Assembly (NCBI GenBank): GCA_003724185.1
Contig: RHGM01000001.1
Span: 1,634,001 to 1,698,000 of the forward strand
Source of the DNA: Porphyrobacter sp. IPPAS B-1204
GTDB lineage: Bacteria > Pseudomonadota > Alphaproteobacteria > Sphingomonadales > Sphingomonadaceae
Direction of reading: 5' to 3'
Length of the DNA: 64,000 bases
Shown here: piece after piece, positions 17,618 to 26,770 of the stretch
How the letters are laid out: every line of letters begins with the position of its first letter
Numbering within the stretch: position 1 is the stretch's first letter
Notes under the pieces: model-generated
The model's database searches: none
Told to the model about the DNA's origin: nothing
The model's input: only the letters and a program-made list of their open reading frames with translations
Program-made: the position numbers and the translations under genes

Positions 17618-18763
17618 ATGACCCTCAGATCCGCTGTCCTTAACCGCGCGCTCCTGCTCGCGCCAGCCCTGCTCGCGCTCTCCGCCTGCGGTGCCGCTCC
17701 GCCTGTCGAAGCGCCCCTGTCGGCTGAGGCATTGGCCGCTGTCACGGACAAGGCAGGCGCACCCAAGGATCAGTTGGCGCGGGCGGTGGACGATCTGTTT
17801 ACCCTGCCCGGCCTTGGCGAAACCCGCGCCGTGGTGGTGATGGCGGACGGGGAGATCGCCGCCGAACGCTATGGCCCGGGCTATGACAAGGACACGCGCT
17901 TCATCAGCTGGTCGATGGCCAAGACGGTGACCGCGGTGCTGATCGGGATGCTGGTTGCCGATGGCAAGCTGGCGCTCGACGAGCCCGCCCCTGTTCCCCT
18001 GTGGCAACGCCCCGGCGATCCTCGCGCAGAGATCACCCTGCGCCATCTGCTCCAGATGCGCAGCGGACTGCGCCACACCGAAAGCGGCGACCCGCCCTAC
18101 GAATCCTCCGAGGTCAGGATGCTGTTCCTCGACGGACGCGACAACATGGCGAAGTGGGCCGAGGAACAGCCTTTGGAGGCAGAGCCGGGCAAGCAGTTCG
18201 AATATTCCTCCAACACCAGCGTCATCCTCGCCGATATCGCCGCCCGCGCACTGACGGCGAGCGACAAGCCCGAAACGCGGCGCAAGGCGGTGGCGGATTA
18301 TCTGCAGGTGCGCCTGTTCGGCCCGCTCGGGATGACCAGCATGGTGCCCGAATTCGACGCGTCCGGCACGCTGATCGGCGGCAGCCTGATGCACGCGACC
18401 GCGCGCGACTGGGCGAAGCTGGGAGAGATGCTGCGCCGCAAGGGCCGTGCGCCCGGCGGCGAACAATTGGTGCCGCAGCGCTGGGTCGAAGCGATGGTGA
18501 CGCCCTCGCCCGCCAGCCCGCATTACGGGTTCCAGACCTGGCTCAACCGCCCGATCCCCGGCACACCCGCCAGCGACCACCCGCTGCTGCCCGACCGTGC
18601 GCCCGAAAGCCTGTTCAGCCTGATCGGGCATATGGGGCAATATGTGCTCGTCTCGCCTCGCCAGCGGGTGACGCTGGTGCGGCTCGGCCATTCGGACTCG
18701 GCGGAGCGTCCGCCGATGCTGCAGCAGGCGGCGGACGTGCTGGATTTATACCCGGAGTCTTAG
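17618..18763 (+). CDS. Serine hydrolase lipoprotein, beta-lactamase (class C) fold
   Basis: This 381-residue protein has the serine beta-lactamase-like/esterase fold. A signal peptide ends in a lipobox (LLALSAC). The catalytic SxxK tetrad motif is SMAK in FISWSMAKTVTAVL (about residue 99), the Tyr motif appears as EYSSNTSVILAD, and a His-Gly pair near the end (IGHMGQYVLVS) replaces KTG, as in 6-aminohexanoate-dimer hydrolases and EstB-type esterases. It is probably an envelope esterase or amidohydrolase, not a resistance enzyme. GAGGA lies before the ATG at 17618. Confidence 0.85.
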   Translation: MTLRSAVLNRALLLAPALLALSACGAAPPVEAPLSAEALAAVTDKAGAPKDQLARAVDDLFTLPGLGETRAVVVMADGEIAAERYGPGYDKDTRFISWSMAKTVTAVLIGMLVADGKLALDEPAPVPLWQRPGDPRAEITLRHLLQMRSGLRHTESGDPPYESSEVRMLFLDGRDNMAKWAEEQPLEAEPGKQFEYSSNTSVILADIAARALTASDKPETRRKAVADYLQVRLFGPLGMTSMVPEFDASGTLIGGSLMHATARDWAKLGEMLRRKGRAPGGEQLVPQRWVEAMVTPSPASPHYGFQTWLNRPIPGTPASDHPLLPDRAPESLFSLIGHMGQYVLVSPRQRVTLVRLGHSDSAERPPMLQQAADVLDLYPES

Positions 18764-18775
18764 TGTTCCGCACGC

Positions 18776-18862
18776 CATCCGGCGCGCGGTCCTCGCTAGA
18801 CGCGCAGCAAGCTGCGCCCGCTGCGGGCGGGCAGTCGCCCTTGCGGACCTAACGGGTCCGGT
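18776..18862. repeat. GC-rich palindromic intergenic element, copy A
   Basis: Several hairpins are packed together (GCAGCAAGCTGC, CGCCCGCTGCGGGCG, GGACCTAACGGGTCC). The segment CTGCGGGCGGGCAGTCGCCC followed by TTGCGG recurs with few changes in copy B at about 26704-26729. It sits in the short gap between the convergent serine hydrolase and PhzF-like genes and may also end their transcripts. Confidence 0.55.
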
Positions 18863-18865
18863 TCC

Positions 18866-19681
18866 TCAGAGGTAGAACGCGCCCTCGACCACGGTGATGC
18901 AGGGTCCGCCGAGCCACGCCTTGTCGCCATCGAGCCGCAGGGTGAGATCGCCGCCACGCTGGCTCGCCTGATGCGCGGTGAAGCTGTCCCGCCCCAGCCG
19001 CTTGGCCCAATAGGGCGTCAGCACCGCGTGGGCCGATCCGGTCACGCTGTCCTCGTCCACCCCGCCGCCGGGCACGAAGACGCGGCTGACGATGTCGGTG
19101 CGGGCGCCGGGCGCGGTGACGATGAACTGGTCGGTGCCGAGCCTCTCCAGCCCGCGAATATCGGGCGAAAGGCCACGCACCACCGCTTCGTTTTCGTAAA
19201 GGTAGATGTTGTAGCCCAGCTCCGACCGCGCAATGTCCAGCGGATCGGCACCGAGCAGGCGGATTGCTTCGGCCTGATTGTCGGCCGTGTCCCGCACGGT
19301 CGCAATCGCGGGGAGCGCCAGTTCATAGCCCTCGCCCAGCCTCACCACTTCCAGCACGCCCGATTTGCGCGTGCGGAAGGTGACCCTTTCAAGCGCCTGC
19401 CCCTTGGCATCGCGGGTCAGCAGGATGTGCCCGCTCGCCAGCGTGGCGTGGCCGCACAGGGCGATTTCATAGGTCGGGGTGCACCAGCGTAGCTCCCAAT
19501 CCGCCGCGCCGGTGGCATCGCGCACCACGAAGGCGGTTTCGGCGAAGAGGTTTTCCGCCCCGATGGCGACCAGCACATCATCGGCCAGCCATTCGTCCAG
19601 CACCATCACAGCCGCCTGATTCCCACCAAAGGGCTGCGCGCTGAAGGCATCGACGTGCCAATAGGGGATTTTCTGCGGCAT
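18866..19681 (-). CDS. PhzF-family isomerase/epimerase-like protein
   Basis: This 271-residue protein belongs to the PhzF/diaminopimelate-epimerase-like fold family. The N-terminus YWHVDAFSAQPFGGNQAAVM is the family signature, AETAFVV supplies the conserved catalytic Glu position, and the second half has DEDSVTGSAHAVLTPYWAK, also conserved. Most bacterial members outside phenazine clusters have unknown substrates, and no other phenazine gene is present. The ATG at 19681 has TTGAGGAT upstream and lies 11 bp after the pdxH stop, so it is likely cotranscribed with pdxH. Confidence 0.88.
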   Translation of the reverse strand: MPQKIPYWHVDAFSAQPFGGNQAAVMVLDEWLADDVLVAIGAENLFAETAFVVRDATGAADWELRWCTPTYEIALCGHATLASGHILLTRDAKGQALERVTFRTRKSGVLEVVRLGEGYELALPAIATVRDTADNQAEAIRLLGADPLDIARSELGYNIYLYENEAVVRGLSPDIRGLERLGTDQFIVTAPGARTDIVSRVFVPGGGVDEDSVTGSAHAVLTPYWAKRLGRDSFTAHQASQRGGDLTLRLDGDKAWLGGPCITVVEGAFYL

Positions 19682-19692
19682 CGGGGCAATCC

Positions 19693-20349
19693 TCAAGGGT
19701 AGAGTAGCGTGTCCGACCAAGCCGCATCAGCGGCATCGCGGATGAATTCGCGGCGGTCATGCAGGCGGTTGTCGCGGTCGATCCAGAATTCGATCCGGCG
19801 CGGAGAAAGGGTGAAGCCGGTCCAGTGCGGCGGGCGTGGCACCTTTCCTTCCGCCTCGTGCGCGGCCCACAATTCCTGCACCCGGTCGAGATAGGTCTGG
19901 CGTTCCGGCAGCGGGCGCGACTGGTCAGAGGCGGCGCTGCCGACCTGGCTTTTATAGGGGCGCGAGTGGAAATAGGCATCGGCGCGTTCGGGGCTGACTT
20001 CGGTCAGCGGGCCCTCGATCCGGATCTGGCGGCGCAGGCTTTTCCAGTGGAACAGCAGCGCGGCCTGCATATTGGCGCGGATCTGGCCGCCCTTGCGGCT
20101 GTCGGCATTGGTGAAGAAGGTGAAGCCGCCGCCGGCGATCTCGCCCGTGCCGTGGCCCTTCAGCAGCACCATCCGCACGGACGGCGCCGCATCTGCCGTC
20201 GCGGTGGCCAGCGCCATCGCATTGGGATCGTTGATCTCCCCCACCTGCGCGGCGGCGAACCATTCTTCGAACAGATCGAACGGATCGCCGCCTGCGGGCA
20301 ACACAGAATCGGCCAGCTGGGCATCGTCGAGGGGGGCGGCGTCGGACAT
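19693..20349 (-). CDS. pdxH: Pyridoxamine 5'-phosphate oxidase
   Basis: PdxH is the FMN-dependent last step of pyridoxal 5'-phosphate synthesis and salvage. The 218-residue protein is close to the family length. Landmarks are PFDLFEEWFAAA near the N-terminus, PSVRMVLLKGHGTG, ADSRKGGQIRANMQAALLFH for FMN binding, YFHSRPYKSQVGSAASDQS and the C-terminal RIEFWIDRDNRLHDR. AAGGAATC precedes the ATG. The PhzF-like gene follows closely. Confidence 0.95.
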   Translation of the reverse strand: MSDAAPLDDAQLADSVLPAGGDPFDLFEEWFAAAQVGEINDPNAMALATATADAAPSVRMVLLKGHGTGEIAGGGFTFFTNADSRKGGQIRANMQAALLFHWKSLRRQIRIEGPLTEVSPERADAYFHSRPYKSQVGSAASDQSRPLPERQTYLDRVQELWAAHEAEGKVPRPPHWTGFTLSPRRIEFWIDRDNRLHDRREFIRDAADAAWSDTLLYP

Positions 20350-20480
20350 GGGCGAAGATTCCTTGATAGCTACAAGCGCCCATAGCTACGCCCGTTCCGC
20401 GGGGAAAGCCGCAAGCAGGCCATCCGGCGACCGGGATGGCCACCTTGTCGATGGGATCGCAAGCGGTTAGGCTTGGCGGA

Positions 20481-20804
20481 ATGGAAATATGGTTCGCCGT
20501 CCTTGGCCTTGTCCTCATGCTGGCAGGTCTCGCCTATGCCGGATGGAGGGTCTGGAAGATGGGGGAGCGCGGGTGGAAGGATCACCTGTGGATCTGGGAC
20601 GATGCCAACCGCGCGGCGCGCTTCATCGTCATTTTAATGGGCGTACAAGCCGTCGTTCGGTGGGCATGGGAGGGAATGAGCGACTTCGTCGTCGTTTATC
20701 TGGTGGTCGGCGCGATCCTCATTCCGATCCCCTATATCGCCTACATCATCGGCCGCCTGCTCGGCATCCGCGATCGCGCCCGCCACGGCAGCCGCCTGTC
20801 CTGA
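20481..20804 (+). CDS. Hypothetical three-helix membrane protein
   Basis: A 107-residue protein with three hydrophobic segments (WFAVLGLVLMLAGLAYAGW, FIVILMGVQAVVRWAW, FVVVYLVVGAILIPIPYIAY). Codon use and placement between pdxH and dnaJ-like suggest a real gene. The ATG at 20481 is preferred because the hydrophobic core begins directly after it; there is no strong ribosome site. No family recognised. Confidence 0.6.
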   Translation: MEIWFAVLGLVLMLAGLAYAGWRVWKMGERGWKDHLWIWDDANRAARFIVILMGVQAVVRWAWEGMSDFVVVYLVVGAILIPIPYIAYIIGRLLGIRDRARHGSRLS

Positions 20805-20876
20805 AACAGCGCGCCCCGGCAGGTTGCAGCCAGCATCAGCTTGCGCAGCCGCGCTGTCTCACCTAGCTAACTCACC

Positions 20877-21863
20877 ATGCGCGATCCTTACAGCATTCTG
20901 GGCGTCCCCCGCACCGCGTCGGAAGCGGACATCAAGAGCGCCTATCGCAAGCTCGCCAAGGAGCTGCACCCCGATCGCAACACCGACAATCCCAAGGCGG
21001 CGGAAAAGTTTTCCGAAGCCACCCGCGCCTATGATCTGCTGTCCGACAAGGGCAAACGCGCCCAGTTCGACCGGGGCGAGATCGATGGCGAGGGCAACCC
21101 CGCCAACCCGTTTGCCGGGATGGCCGGGCGGCCAGGCTATGGCCGGGGCGGCACCTATGGGGCCGGCGGCGGCAATGGCGGGCCCGGGCCGGGCGATTTC
21201 GGCGGGTTCGGTGCGGATGATGTCGATCTGGGCGATCTGTTCGAAGGCCTGTTCGGCGGGCGCAAGAACCAGCAGCAGCCCCGCCGCGGGTTTGGTCGTC
21301 AGCCGCCGCCGCCTCCGCCCAAGCGCGGCGCTGACATCCAGTACCGGCTCGCCGTGCCCTTCGTCGAAGCCGCTGCGGGCCGCGACCAGCGCATCACGCT
21401 GGCGGATGGCAAGGCGATCAACCTGAAACTGCCCGCCGGCGTCGAAGACGGCACGATGATGCGCCTTAAGGACAAGGGCCACCCCGGCACCGGCGGCAAT
21501 GGCGACGGGATCGTGATGGTCGAGGTCGGCCCCCACCCCTTCTTCCGGCGCGAAGGCGATCATATCCGCATGGACCTGCCCATCACCCTCGACGAAGCGG
21601 TGCGCGGCGCCAAGGTCAAATGCCCCACTGTCGATGGCGCGGTGATGCTGACGATCAAGCCCGGCAGTTCCAGCGGAACAGTGCTGCGGCTGGCGGGCAA
21701 GGGCTGGACCAAGAAGAGCGGCAAGACCGAAGCCGGCAAGACTGAACGCGGCGATCAGCTGGTGACAATCGAAATCCAGCTCCCCGCCGATCTGGCAGCC
21801 TTGGAACAACGGCTCGACGGCTGGGTAGACACGGCACGCCCGCGCGAGAAGTTCGGCCTGTAA
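20877..21863 (+). CDS. DnaJ/CbpA-like Hsp40 co-chaperone (no zinc finger)
   Basis: This 328-residue J-domain protein stimulates DnaK ATPase and may bind clients. The J-domain (1-66) has the HPD motif in [21 protein letters not shown] long Gly-rich region (about 75-145) follows, with no CxxCxGxG zinc repeats, then two C-terminal client-binding beta domains ([20 protein letters not shown] and [20 protein letters not shown]). This is the type II/CbpA layout. It is followed by the BrkB-like gene 31 bp downstream. Confidence 0.9.
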   Translation: MRDPYSILGVPRTASEADIKSAYRKLAKELHPDRNTDNPKAAEKFSEATRAYDLLSDKGKRAQFDRGEIDGEGNPANPFAGMAGRPGYGRGGTYGAGGGNGGPGPGDFGGFGADDVDLGDLFEGLFGGRKNQQQPRRGFGRQPPPPPPKRGADIQYRLAVPFVEAAAGRDQRITLADGKAINLKLPAGVEDGTMMRLKDKGHPGTGGNGDGIVMVEVGPHPFFRREGDHIRMDLPITLDEAVRGAKVKCPTVDGAVMLTIKPGSSSGTVLRLAGKGWTKKSGKTEAGKTERGDQLVTIEIQLPADLAALEQRLDGWVDTARPREKFGL

Positions 21864-21894
21864 CGGCGGGGCGGGTGGCGGAAAGGTTGCGACG

Positions 21895-22776
21895 TTGAAC
21901 ACCACCACCTCTTTGCCGCTCGCCCGCACCCGGGCAGTGGTCTGGCGCGTGGTTGTCGACACTTTCAACGACGGCTTCATCCATGCCGGCAACCTTGCCT
22001 ATCTGGCGATGCTGGCGATTTTCCCGTTCTTCATCCTCGGCGCGGCCCTGTTCGATCTGATCGGCGGGCGGGACAATGCCCAGACGATGATCTTCTCGGT
22101 CGCGCAGGCGATGCCGGAATCGGTGGCGGCGGTGATCGTGCCGGTGGCTGAAGACGTGATCTATGCGCGATCGGGCTGGCTGCTGTGGGCGGGCGGGGCA
22201 GTGGGTCTGTGGACCGTGTCGAGCCTGATCGAGACGATCCGCGACATCCTGCGCCGCGCCTATGGTGCCAGCAACCAGCGGGCGTTCTGGAAGACGCGGC
22301 TGCTGTCGGCCGGGCTTATTCTGGCGGCGGTGGTGGTGCTGATGCTGTCGCTGTTTGCGCAGGTGATGATCGGCGGCGCGCAGGAGGTGATCGCGGCCGC
22401 TTTCCCGCAGCTGGGCGAATGGATCGGCATGTTGCGACTGTCGCGGATCATACCCGCGCTCGGGCTGGCCCTTTCGCTGTTCGTGCTGTTCGTGACCCTG
22501 ACCCCGCCCGCCTTTCGCGGGCGCCAGTGCCCGAAGTGGCCCGGGGCGCTGTTCACGTCGCTGTGGTGGCTGGCGGTCGCCGCTGCACTGCCGGTGGTGC
22601 TGGGGCAGTTCTTTTCCTATGATGTGACCTATGGCAGCCTTGCCGGGATCATGGTGACGTTGTTCTTTTTCTGGCTCGTCGGGCTTGGGCTCGTTATCGG
22701 CGCGGAACTGAATGCAGCGCTGGCGCTTGAAGCGCGGGAAAACGCTTCGGGCGCAGCAAGCGAGGAGAAGGCTTAG
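21895..22776 (+). CDS. YihY/BrkB-family inner-membrane protein
   Basis: A 293-residue polytopic protein with about six membrane helices, including IHAGNLAYLAMLAIFPFFIL, LLLWAGGAVGLWTVSSLIETIR in pieces, and LAGIMVTLFFFWLVGLGLVI near the C-terminus, which is the family signature. The function of the family is not settled; the ribonuclease BN name is a historical error. It uses a TTG start with GGAAAGG upstream. Its stop codon is directly followed by the fabI ATG with no gap. Confidence 0.88.
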   Translation: MNTTTSLPLARTRAVVWRVVVDTFNDGFIHAGNLAYLAMLAIFPFFILGAALFDLIGGRDNAQTMIFSVAQAMPESVAAVIVPVAEDVIYARSGWLLWAGGAVGLWTVSSLIETIRDILRRAYGASNQRAFWKTRLLSAGLILAAVVVLMLSLFAQVMIGGAQEVIAAAFPQLGEWIGMLRLSRIIPALGLALSLFVLFVTLTPPAFRGRQCPKWPGALFTSLWWLAVAAALPVVLGQFFSYDVTYGSLAGIMVTLFFFWLVGLGLVIGAELNAALALEARENASGAASEEKA

Positions 22777-23583
22777 ATGAACGGATTGATGGCAGGCAAA
22801 CGCGGCCTGATCATGGGCCTCGCCAACGACAAGTCGTTGGCTTGGGGCATTGCGAAGAAGCTCGCCGAACACGGTGCCGAACTGGCGTTCTCCTATCAGG
22901 GTGAAGCGCTGGCCAAGCGGGTGAAGCCGCTTGCCGCCGAACTGGGCAGCGATTTCACCTTCGAATGCGACGTGTCGAAGATGGAATCGCTCGATGCCGC
23001 CTTCGCCGCCTTGAAGGAGCGCTGGGACAGCCTCGACTTCGTGGTTCACGCCATCGGCTATTCCGACAAGAACGAGCTGCGCGGCCACTATGTCGACACC
23101 AGCCTCGACAACTTCCTGATGACCATGAACATTTCGGCCTATTCGCTGGTGGCGATCACCCAGCGCGCCGCCGCGATGATGCCCGAAACCGGCGGGGCGA
23201 TCCTGACGCTCAGCTATTACGGGGCGGAAAAGGTCGTGCCGCATTACAACGTCATGGGCGTGGCCAAGGCGGCGCTGGAAACCAGCGTGAAGTATCTCGC
23301 CAATGACCTCGGGCCCCGCAACATCCGCGTCAACGCGATCAGCGCAGGGCCGATCAAGACGCTGGCGGCGAGCGGGATCGGCGATTTCCGCTATATCCTC
23401 AAATGGAACGAGCTGAACGCGCCGCTGCGCCGCAATGTCTCGATCGAGGATGTCGGCGGCGCGGGGCTTTACCTGCTGTCCGATCTGTCATCGGGCGTGA
23501 CGGGCGAAACGCACCATGTCGACGCAGGCTATCATGTGGTCGGCATGAAGCAGGAAGACGCGCCGGATATTGCCCTTTCTTAA
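22777..23583 (+). CDS. fabI: Enoyl-[acyl-carrier-protein] reductase (NADH) FabI
   Basis: FabI performs the last reduction of each fatty-acid elongation cycle. The 268-residue short-chain dehydrogenase-like protein has the FabI nucleotide-binding motif GLANDKSLAWGIAKKL, the active-site Tyr-(6)-Lys arrangement in HYNVMGVAKAALE, the conserved loop NAISAGPIKTLAASGI and the C-terminal SSGVTGETHHVDAGYHVVGM. GAGGAGAAGG in the end of the upstream gene is its ribosome site, so it is coupled to the BrkB-like gene. Confidence 0.96.
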   Translation: MNGLMAGKRGLIMGLANDKSLAWGIAKKLAEHGAELAFSYQGEALAKRVKPLAAELGSDFTFECDVSKMESLDAAFAALKERWDSLDFVVHAIGYSDKNELRGHYVDTSLDNFLMTMNISAYSLVAITQRAAAMMPETGGAILTLSYYGAEKVVPHYNVMGVAKAALETSVKYLANDLGPRNIRVNAISAGPIKTLAASGIGDFRYILKWNELNAPLRRNVSIEDVGGAGLYLLSDLSSGVTGETHHVDAGYHVVGMKQEDAPDIALS

Positions 23584-23608
23584 GGCCTCTGGCTTAGGGA
23601 CCGCGCCC

Positions 23609-24622
23609 ATGCGCACCGTTCTTGTCACCGGGTCTGCCGGGTTCATCGGCTTCCACCTCTCGCAATTGCTGCTGGAGGAGGGTTTCCGCGTCGTCGGTTT
23701 TGACGGCATGACCGATTACTATGACGTGCGGATCAAGCAGCGGCGGCACCAGATGCTGCTCCAGCACCCGCATTTCAGCTGCGCCGAAGGAATGCTGGAG
23801 GATTTCGAGACGCTCCACGCGCTCGCCCTGGCGGAAAAGCCCGATGTGATCGTGCACCTCGCGGCGCAGGCGGGGGTGCGTTACAGCCTCGAAAACCCCC
23901 GCGCCTACATCGACGCCAATCTCATCGGCACCTTCAACGTGATGGAATGCGCCCGCGAGTTGGGCGTGGATCATCTGCTGATGGCCTCGACCTCATCGGT
24001 CTATGGCGCGAATACCCAGATGCCCTTTGATGAAGGCCAGAAGGTTGACACCCCCCTCACCCTCTACGCCGCGACCAAGAAGGCGAACGAGGCGATGGCG
24101 CATTCCTATGCCCATCTGTGGACCCTGCCGACCACCATGTTCCGCTTCTTCACGGTCTACGGCCCGTGGGGGCGGCCCGACATGGCGCTGTTCAAGTTCA
24201 CCCGCGGGATCCTCGATGGCACCCCGATCGACATCTACAATGACGGCGAGATGTACCGCGATTTCACTTACGTCGCCGATCTGGTGCGCGGCATCCGCCT
24301 GCTGATCGACGCTGCCCCGGTGCGGCCGGAAACGCCTGAGGACATCCCGGCAGGCGACAGCCTATCCCCGGTGGCGCCGTTCCGCGTGGTCAATATCGGC
24401 AATGGCGACAAGGTACGGCTGATGGACTTCATTGAGGCGATCGAAGCCGAATGCGGGCGTGAAGCCGTGAAGAACTTCATGCCGATGCAGCAGGGCGATG
24501 TGCCCGCGACCTGGGCCGATGCGTCGCTGCTCAAATCGCTGACCGGCTACGCCCCGCAGACCCCGTTCCGCGAAGGCGTGGCGCGGTTTGTGGCGTGGTA
24601 CCGGGATTACTACCGGGTCTGA
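23609..24622 (+). CDS. NAD-dependent sugar-nucleotide epimerase (UDP-glucuronate 4-epimerase-like)
   Basis: This 337-residue extended short-chain dehydrogenase has the NAD motif GSAGFIGFHL (GxxGxxG), the catalytic Tyr/Lys in LYAATKKANEAMAH, the Ser/Thr in STSSVYG, and the family stretch FRFFTVYGPWGRPDMALFKF that is typical of UDP-glucuronate 4-epimerases. It likely supplies UDP-galacturonate for capsule, lipopolysaccharide or exopolysaccharide. The nucleotide-sugar dehydrogenase that follows on the same strand fits this role, although an opposing gene lies between them. The start at 23609 places the Rossmann motif at the N-terminus. Confidence 0.88.
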   Translation: MRTVLVTGSAGFIGFHLSQLLLEEGFRVVGFDGMTDYYDVRIKQRRHQMLLQHPHFSCAEGMLEDFETLHALALAEKPDVIVHLAAQAGVRYSLENPRAYIDANLIGTFNVMECARELGVDHLLMASTSSVYGANTQMPFDEGQKVDTPLTLYAATKKANEAMAHSYAHLWTLPTTMFRFFTVYGPWGRPDMALFKFTRGILDGTPIDIYNDGEMYRDFTYVADLVRGIRLLIDAAPVRPETPEDIPAGDSLSPVAPFRVVNIGNGDKVRLMDFIEAIEAECGREAVKNFMPMQQGDVPATWADASLLKSLTGYAPQTPFREGVARFVAWYRDYYRV

Positions 24623-24625
24623 TCC

Positions 24626-25193
24626 TTACTTCGGCGGAGGCGGCAGCGCGCCTTCTTCCGGCAATTCGCCCGCCCGTTCGCGTTCGAGCCGCTGCATATA
24701 TTCGCGTTCGATCATCTCGACCCGCTCCTGTTCGGCAGCGGCATCGGCGTCGATGGTGGACAGACGATCCGCCCGCGCCTTCTCGATCAGCTGGCCAAAG
24801 CGGACGCCATCTTCCTCGGCCTTGTCCTTGTAGGCGGCTTCGATGAACTTCTGCGTGCAGCCGGTGAACCCGCCCGCGCCCGCCGGATTGCAGCTCATCG
24901 CGCCGAAATCGCCGACATATTTGATCTGGTCGACCTGCCGCGCCAGCGACTGGTTGGCGGGATTGTCGGAGTAACGCAGGTTCGACGGGATGCGATACCG
25001 CTCCTCCTCGACCAGAATCTCGCACACCACCACTTCGCCGGGCTGGGCGACGGGGCATTCGGATTCGTTGTAGGCGATGACCATGTTGACCTTCTCGTTC
25101 GCGCTCTGCGCGGCAGCAGGGCTGGCGGCGGCGGCGACAAGCAGGACAACGACGGCGCCGAAGGCGGCAGGGGGGGGCAAGCAGGTGCTTCAT
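24626..25193 (-). CDS. Secreted hypothetical protein with a frame-determining C8 tract at its start
   Basis: The mature part is about 160 residues with cysteines in ESECPVAQPG, VVVCEILV, MSCNPAGAGG and FTGCTQKF, and an acidic/charged helical tail. The natural start is the ATG at 25193, which has AAAGGACT upstream and would begin MKHLLAPP. A run of eight C (25170-25177) puts that ATG out of frame with the rest; with seven C the protein reads through into a perfect signal peptide (AAFGAVVVLLVAAAASPAAA). As the sequence stands, only a TTG at 25180 initiates in frame. Either the tract is mis-called, or it is variable, or the gene is silenced. No domain recognised. Confidence 0.65.
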
Positions 25194-25351
25194 GGCGCTT
25201 GAGTCCTTTATGGTCGCGCGGGGTCTTGCGACAAGCAATGCCCACGACCGGCCTGCTTTGTCTAGTGTGCGAGGGCTGAACCGAGGGTGAAGCCGCAACG
25301 AGGCGCCGACTTAGCGAAATCTTGAAAGGTTTGCAGATAAGCGCTCGGCCT

Positions 25352-26641
25352 ATGGACGGGAACATCGCAGTCGTGGGTCTGGGCTATGTCGGCCTGCCGG
25401 TCGCCGTGGCACTGGCCGAACGGCTGGCACCGCAGGGCGTGACCGTCACTGGCTTCGACATCGCCGCCCCGCGTATCGCAGAACTGCGCGCCGGGCACGA
25501 TGCCACGCGCGAGATTGACGATGCCCGGCTGGCGTCATGCGGCCTTGCCGTCAGCGATGATCCGGCGGTGCTGGACGGCGCGAGCCTGATCATCGTCACC
25601 GTGCCCACCCCGATCACGCAGGAACGCCGTCCCGATCTAACCCCCCTTGAACGGGCCTGCGAAACCATCGGCCCGCGCCTGCGCAAAGGCACGCTGGTGG
25701 TGTTCGAATCCACCGTCTTTCCCGGCGTGACCGAGGATATCTGCGGCCCCTGGCTCGCCGCAGCATCGGGTCTGACCCAGGGCACGGACTTTGCGCTTGG
25801 CTACAGCCCGGAACGCATCAACCCCGGCGACACCGTCCACCGGCTGGAGACCATCACCAAGATCATCGCCGCCGACAGCCCTGATGCTCTTGCCCGGATG
25901 CGCAGTGTCTATGGCGCGGTGGTCGATGCGGGCCTGCACGAAGCCCCCTCGATCAAGGTCGCGGAAGCCGCCAAGGTAATCGAGAACACGCAGCGCGATC
26001 TGAACATTGCGCTGATGAACGAAATCGCGCTGATCTTTGACCGCATGGGCCTTGCCACGCGTGACGTGCTGGCGGCGGCGGGGACGAAGTGGAACTTCCT
26101 GCCCTTCACCCCCGGCCTCGTCGGCGGGCACTGTATCGGGGTCGATCCCTTCTACCTGACGGCTGCGGCGGAAAAGCTCGGCTACCGGCCCGAGGTGATC
26201 CTCGCCGGGCGGCGGATCAATGATTCGATGGGGCAGGCGATCGCGCAGAAAGTGGTGAAGCTGCTGATTGCAAACGGCGTGTCCCCCTGCCGCGCACGGG
26301 TTGGCGTCATGGGGCTGACCTTCAAGCAGGACGTGCCCGATATCCGCAATTCCAAGGTGCCTGATATCCTCGCCGAACTGCGCGAATATGCGATTGATGC
26401 GCTGGTCAGCGATCCGCTCGCCGATCCCGCTGCGGCTGCGCATGAATATGGCATCACGCTCAGCCCGGCTGACGAAATGGTGCAACTCGATGCGCTGGTG
26501 CTGGCGGTGAACCACGCGGAGTACATCGCCAACCCCGCCGACCTGATCGCCCGGGTGCGCGAAGGCGGCGTGCTGGTGGATGTGAAAAGCGCGCTGGATC
26601 GCGAAGGGCTGCCGGAAGAACTGGTGTACTGGAGCCTTTGA
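25352..26641 (+). CDS. Nucleotide-sugar 6-dehydrogenase (WbpO/TviB-like, UDP-HexNAc or UDP-Glc)
   Basis: A 429-residue UDP-sugar dehydrogenase that oxidises C6 of a nucleotide sugar to a uronic acid using two NAD. Landmarks are the N-terminal NAD motif VVGLGYVGLPVAVALAE, FESTVFPGVTEDICGPWL, the segment AEAAKVIENTQRDLNIALMN, the catalytic Cys in PGLVGGHCIGVDPFYL and a C-terminal VMGLTFKQDVPDIRNSKV. The VIENTQRDLNIAL and GLTFKQDVPDIRN signatures point to the WbpO/TviB branch (UDP-GlcNAc/GalNAc) rather than Ugd. Together with the epimerase upstream it suggests uronic-acid-containing surface polysaccharide. The ATG at 25352 is used; a TTG at 25322 is possible. Confidence 0.9.
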   Translation: MDGNIAVVGLGYVGLPVAVALAERLAPQGVTVTGFDIAAPRIAELRAGHDATREIDDARLASCGLAVSDDPAVLDGASLIIVTVPTPITQERRPDLTPLERACETIGPRLRKGTLVVFESTVFPGVTEDICGPWLAAASGLTQGTDFALGYSPERINPGDTVHRLETITKIIAADSPDALARMRSVYGAVVDAGLHEAPSIKVAEAAKVIENTQRDLNIALMNEIALIFDRMGLATRDVLAAAGTKWNFLPFTPGLVGGHCIGVDPFYLTAAAEKLGYRPEVILAGRRINDSMGQAIAQKVVKLLIANGVSPCRARVGVMGLTFKQDVPDIRNSKVPDILAELREYAIDALVSDPLADPAAAAHEYGITLSPADEMVQLDALVLAVNHAEYIANPADLIARVREGGVLVDVKSALDREGLPEELVYWSL

Positions 26642-26643
26642 TC

Positions 26644-26752
26644 GCGAACGCGCCTCCGCGCGTTCGTCCTCGGTGCGTTTCCTTCGCTCCGCTACGGAGC
26701 ACCTGCGGGCGGCCGGTCGTCCTTGCGGTCGCTTTGCGACCGTTTCAGCGCA
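26644..26752. repeat. GC-rich palindromic intergenic element, copy B
   Basis: It contains hairpins GAACGCGC-CTCC-GCGCGTTC and CGGTCGC-TTT-GCGACCG. CTGCGGGCGG and the following TCGTCCTTGCGG match copy A; the inverted first part (CCGAGGACG then CGCGGAGGCG) matches copy C. It fills the gap between the convergent dehydrogenase and coq7 genes. Confidence 0.55.
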
Positions 26753-26770
26753 TTCCCGACAGGGTGTTAT

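Noticed and set aside
18866..19681. Phenazine biosynthesis
   Set aside because: A lone PhzF-like gene next to pdxH with no other phenazine gene is not evidence of phenazine production.
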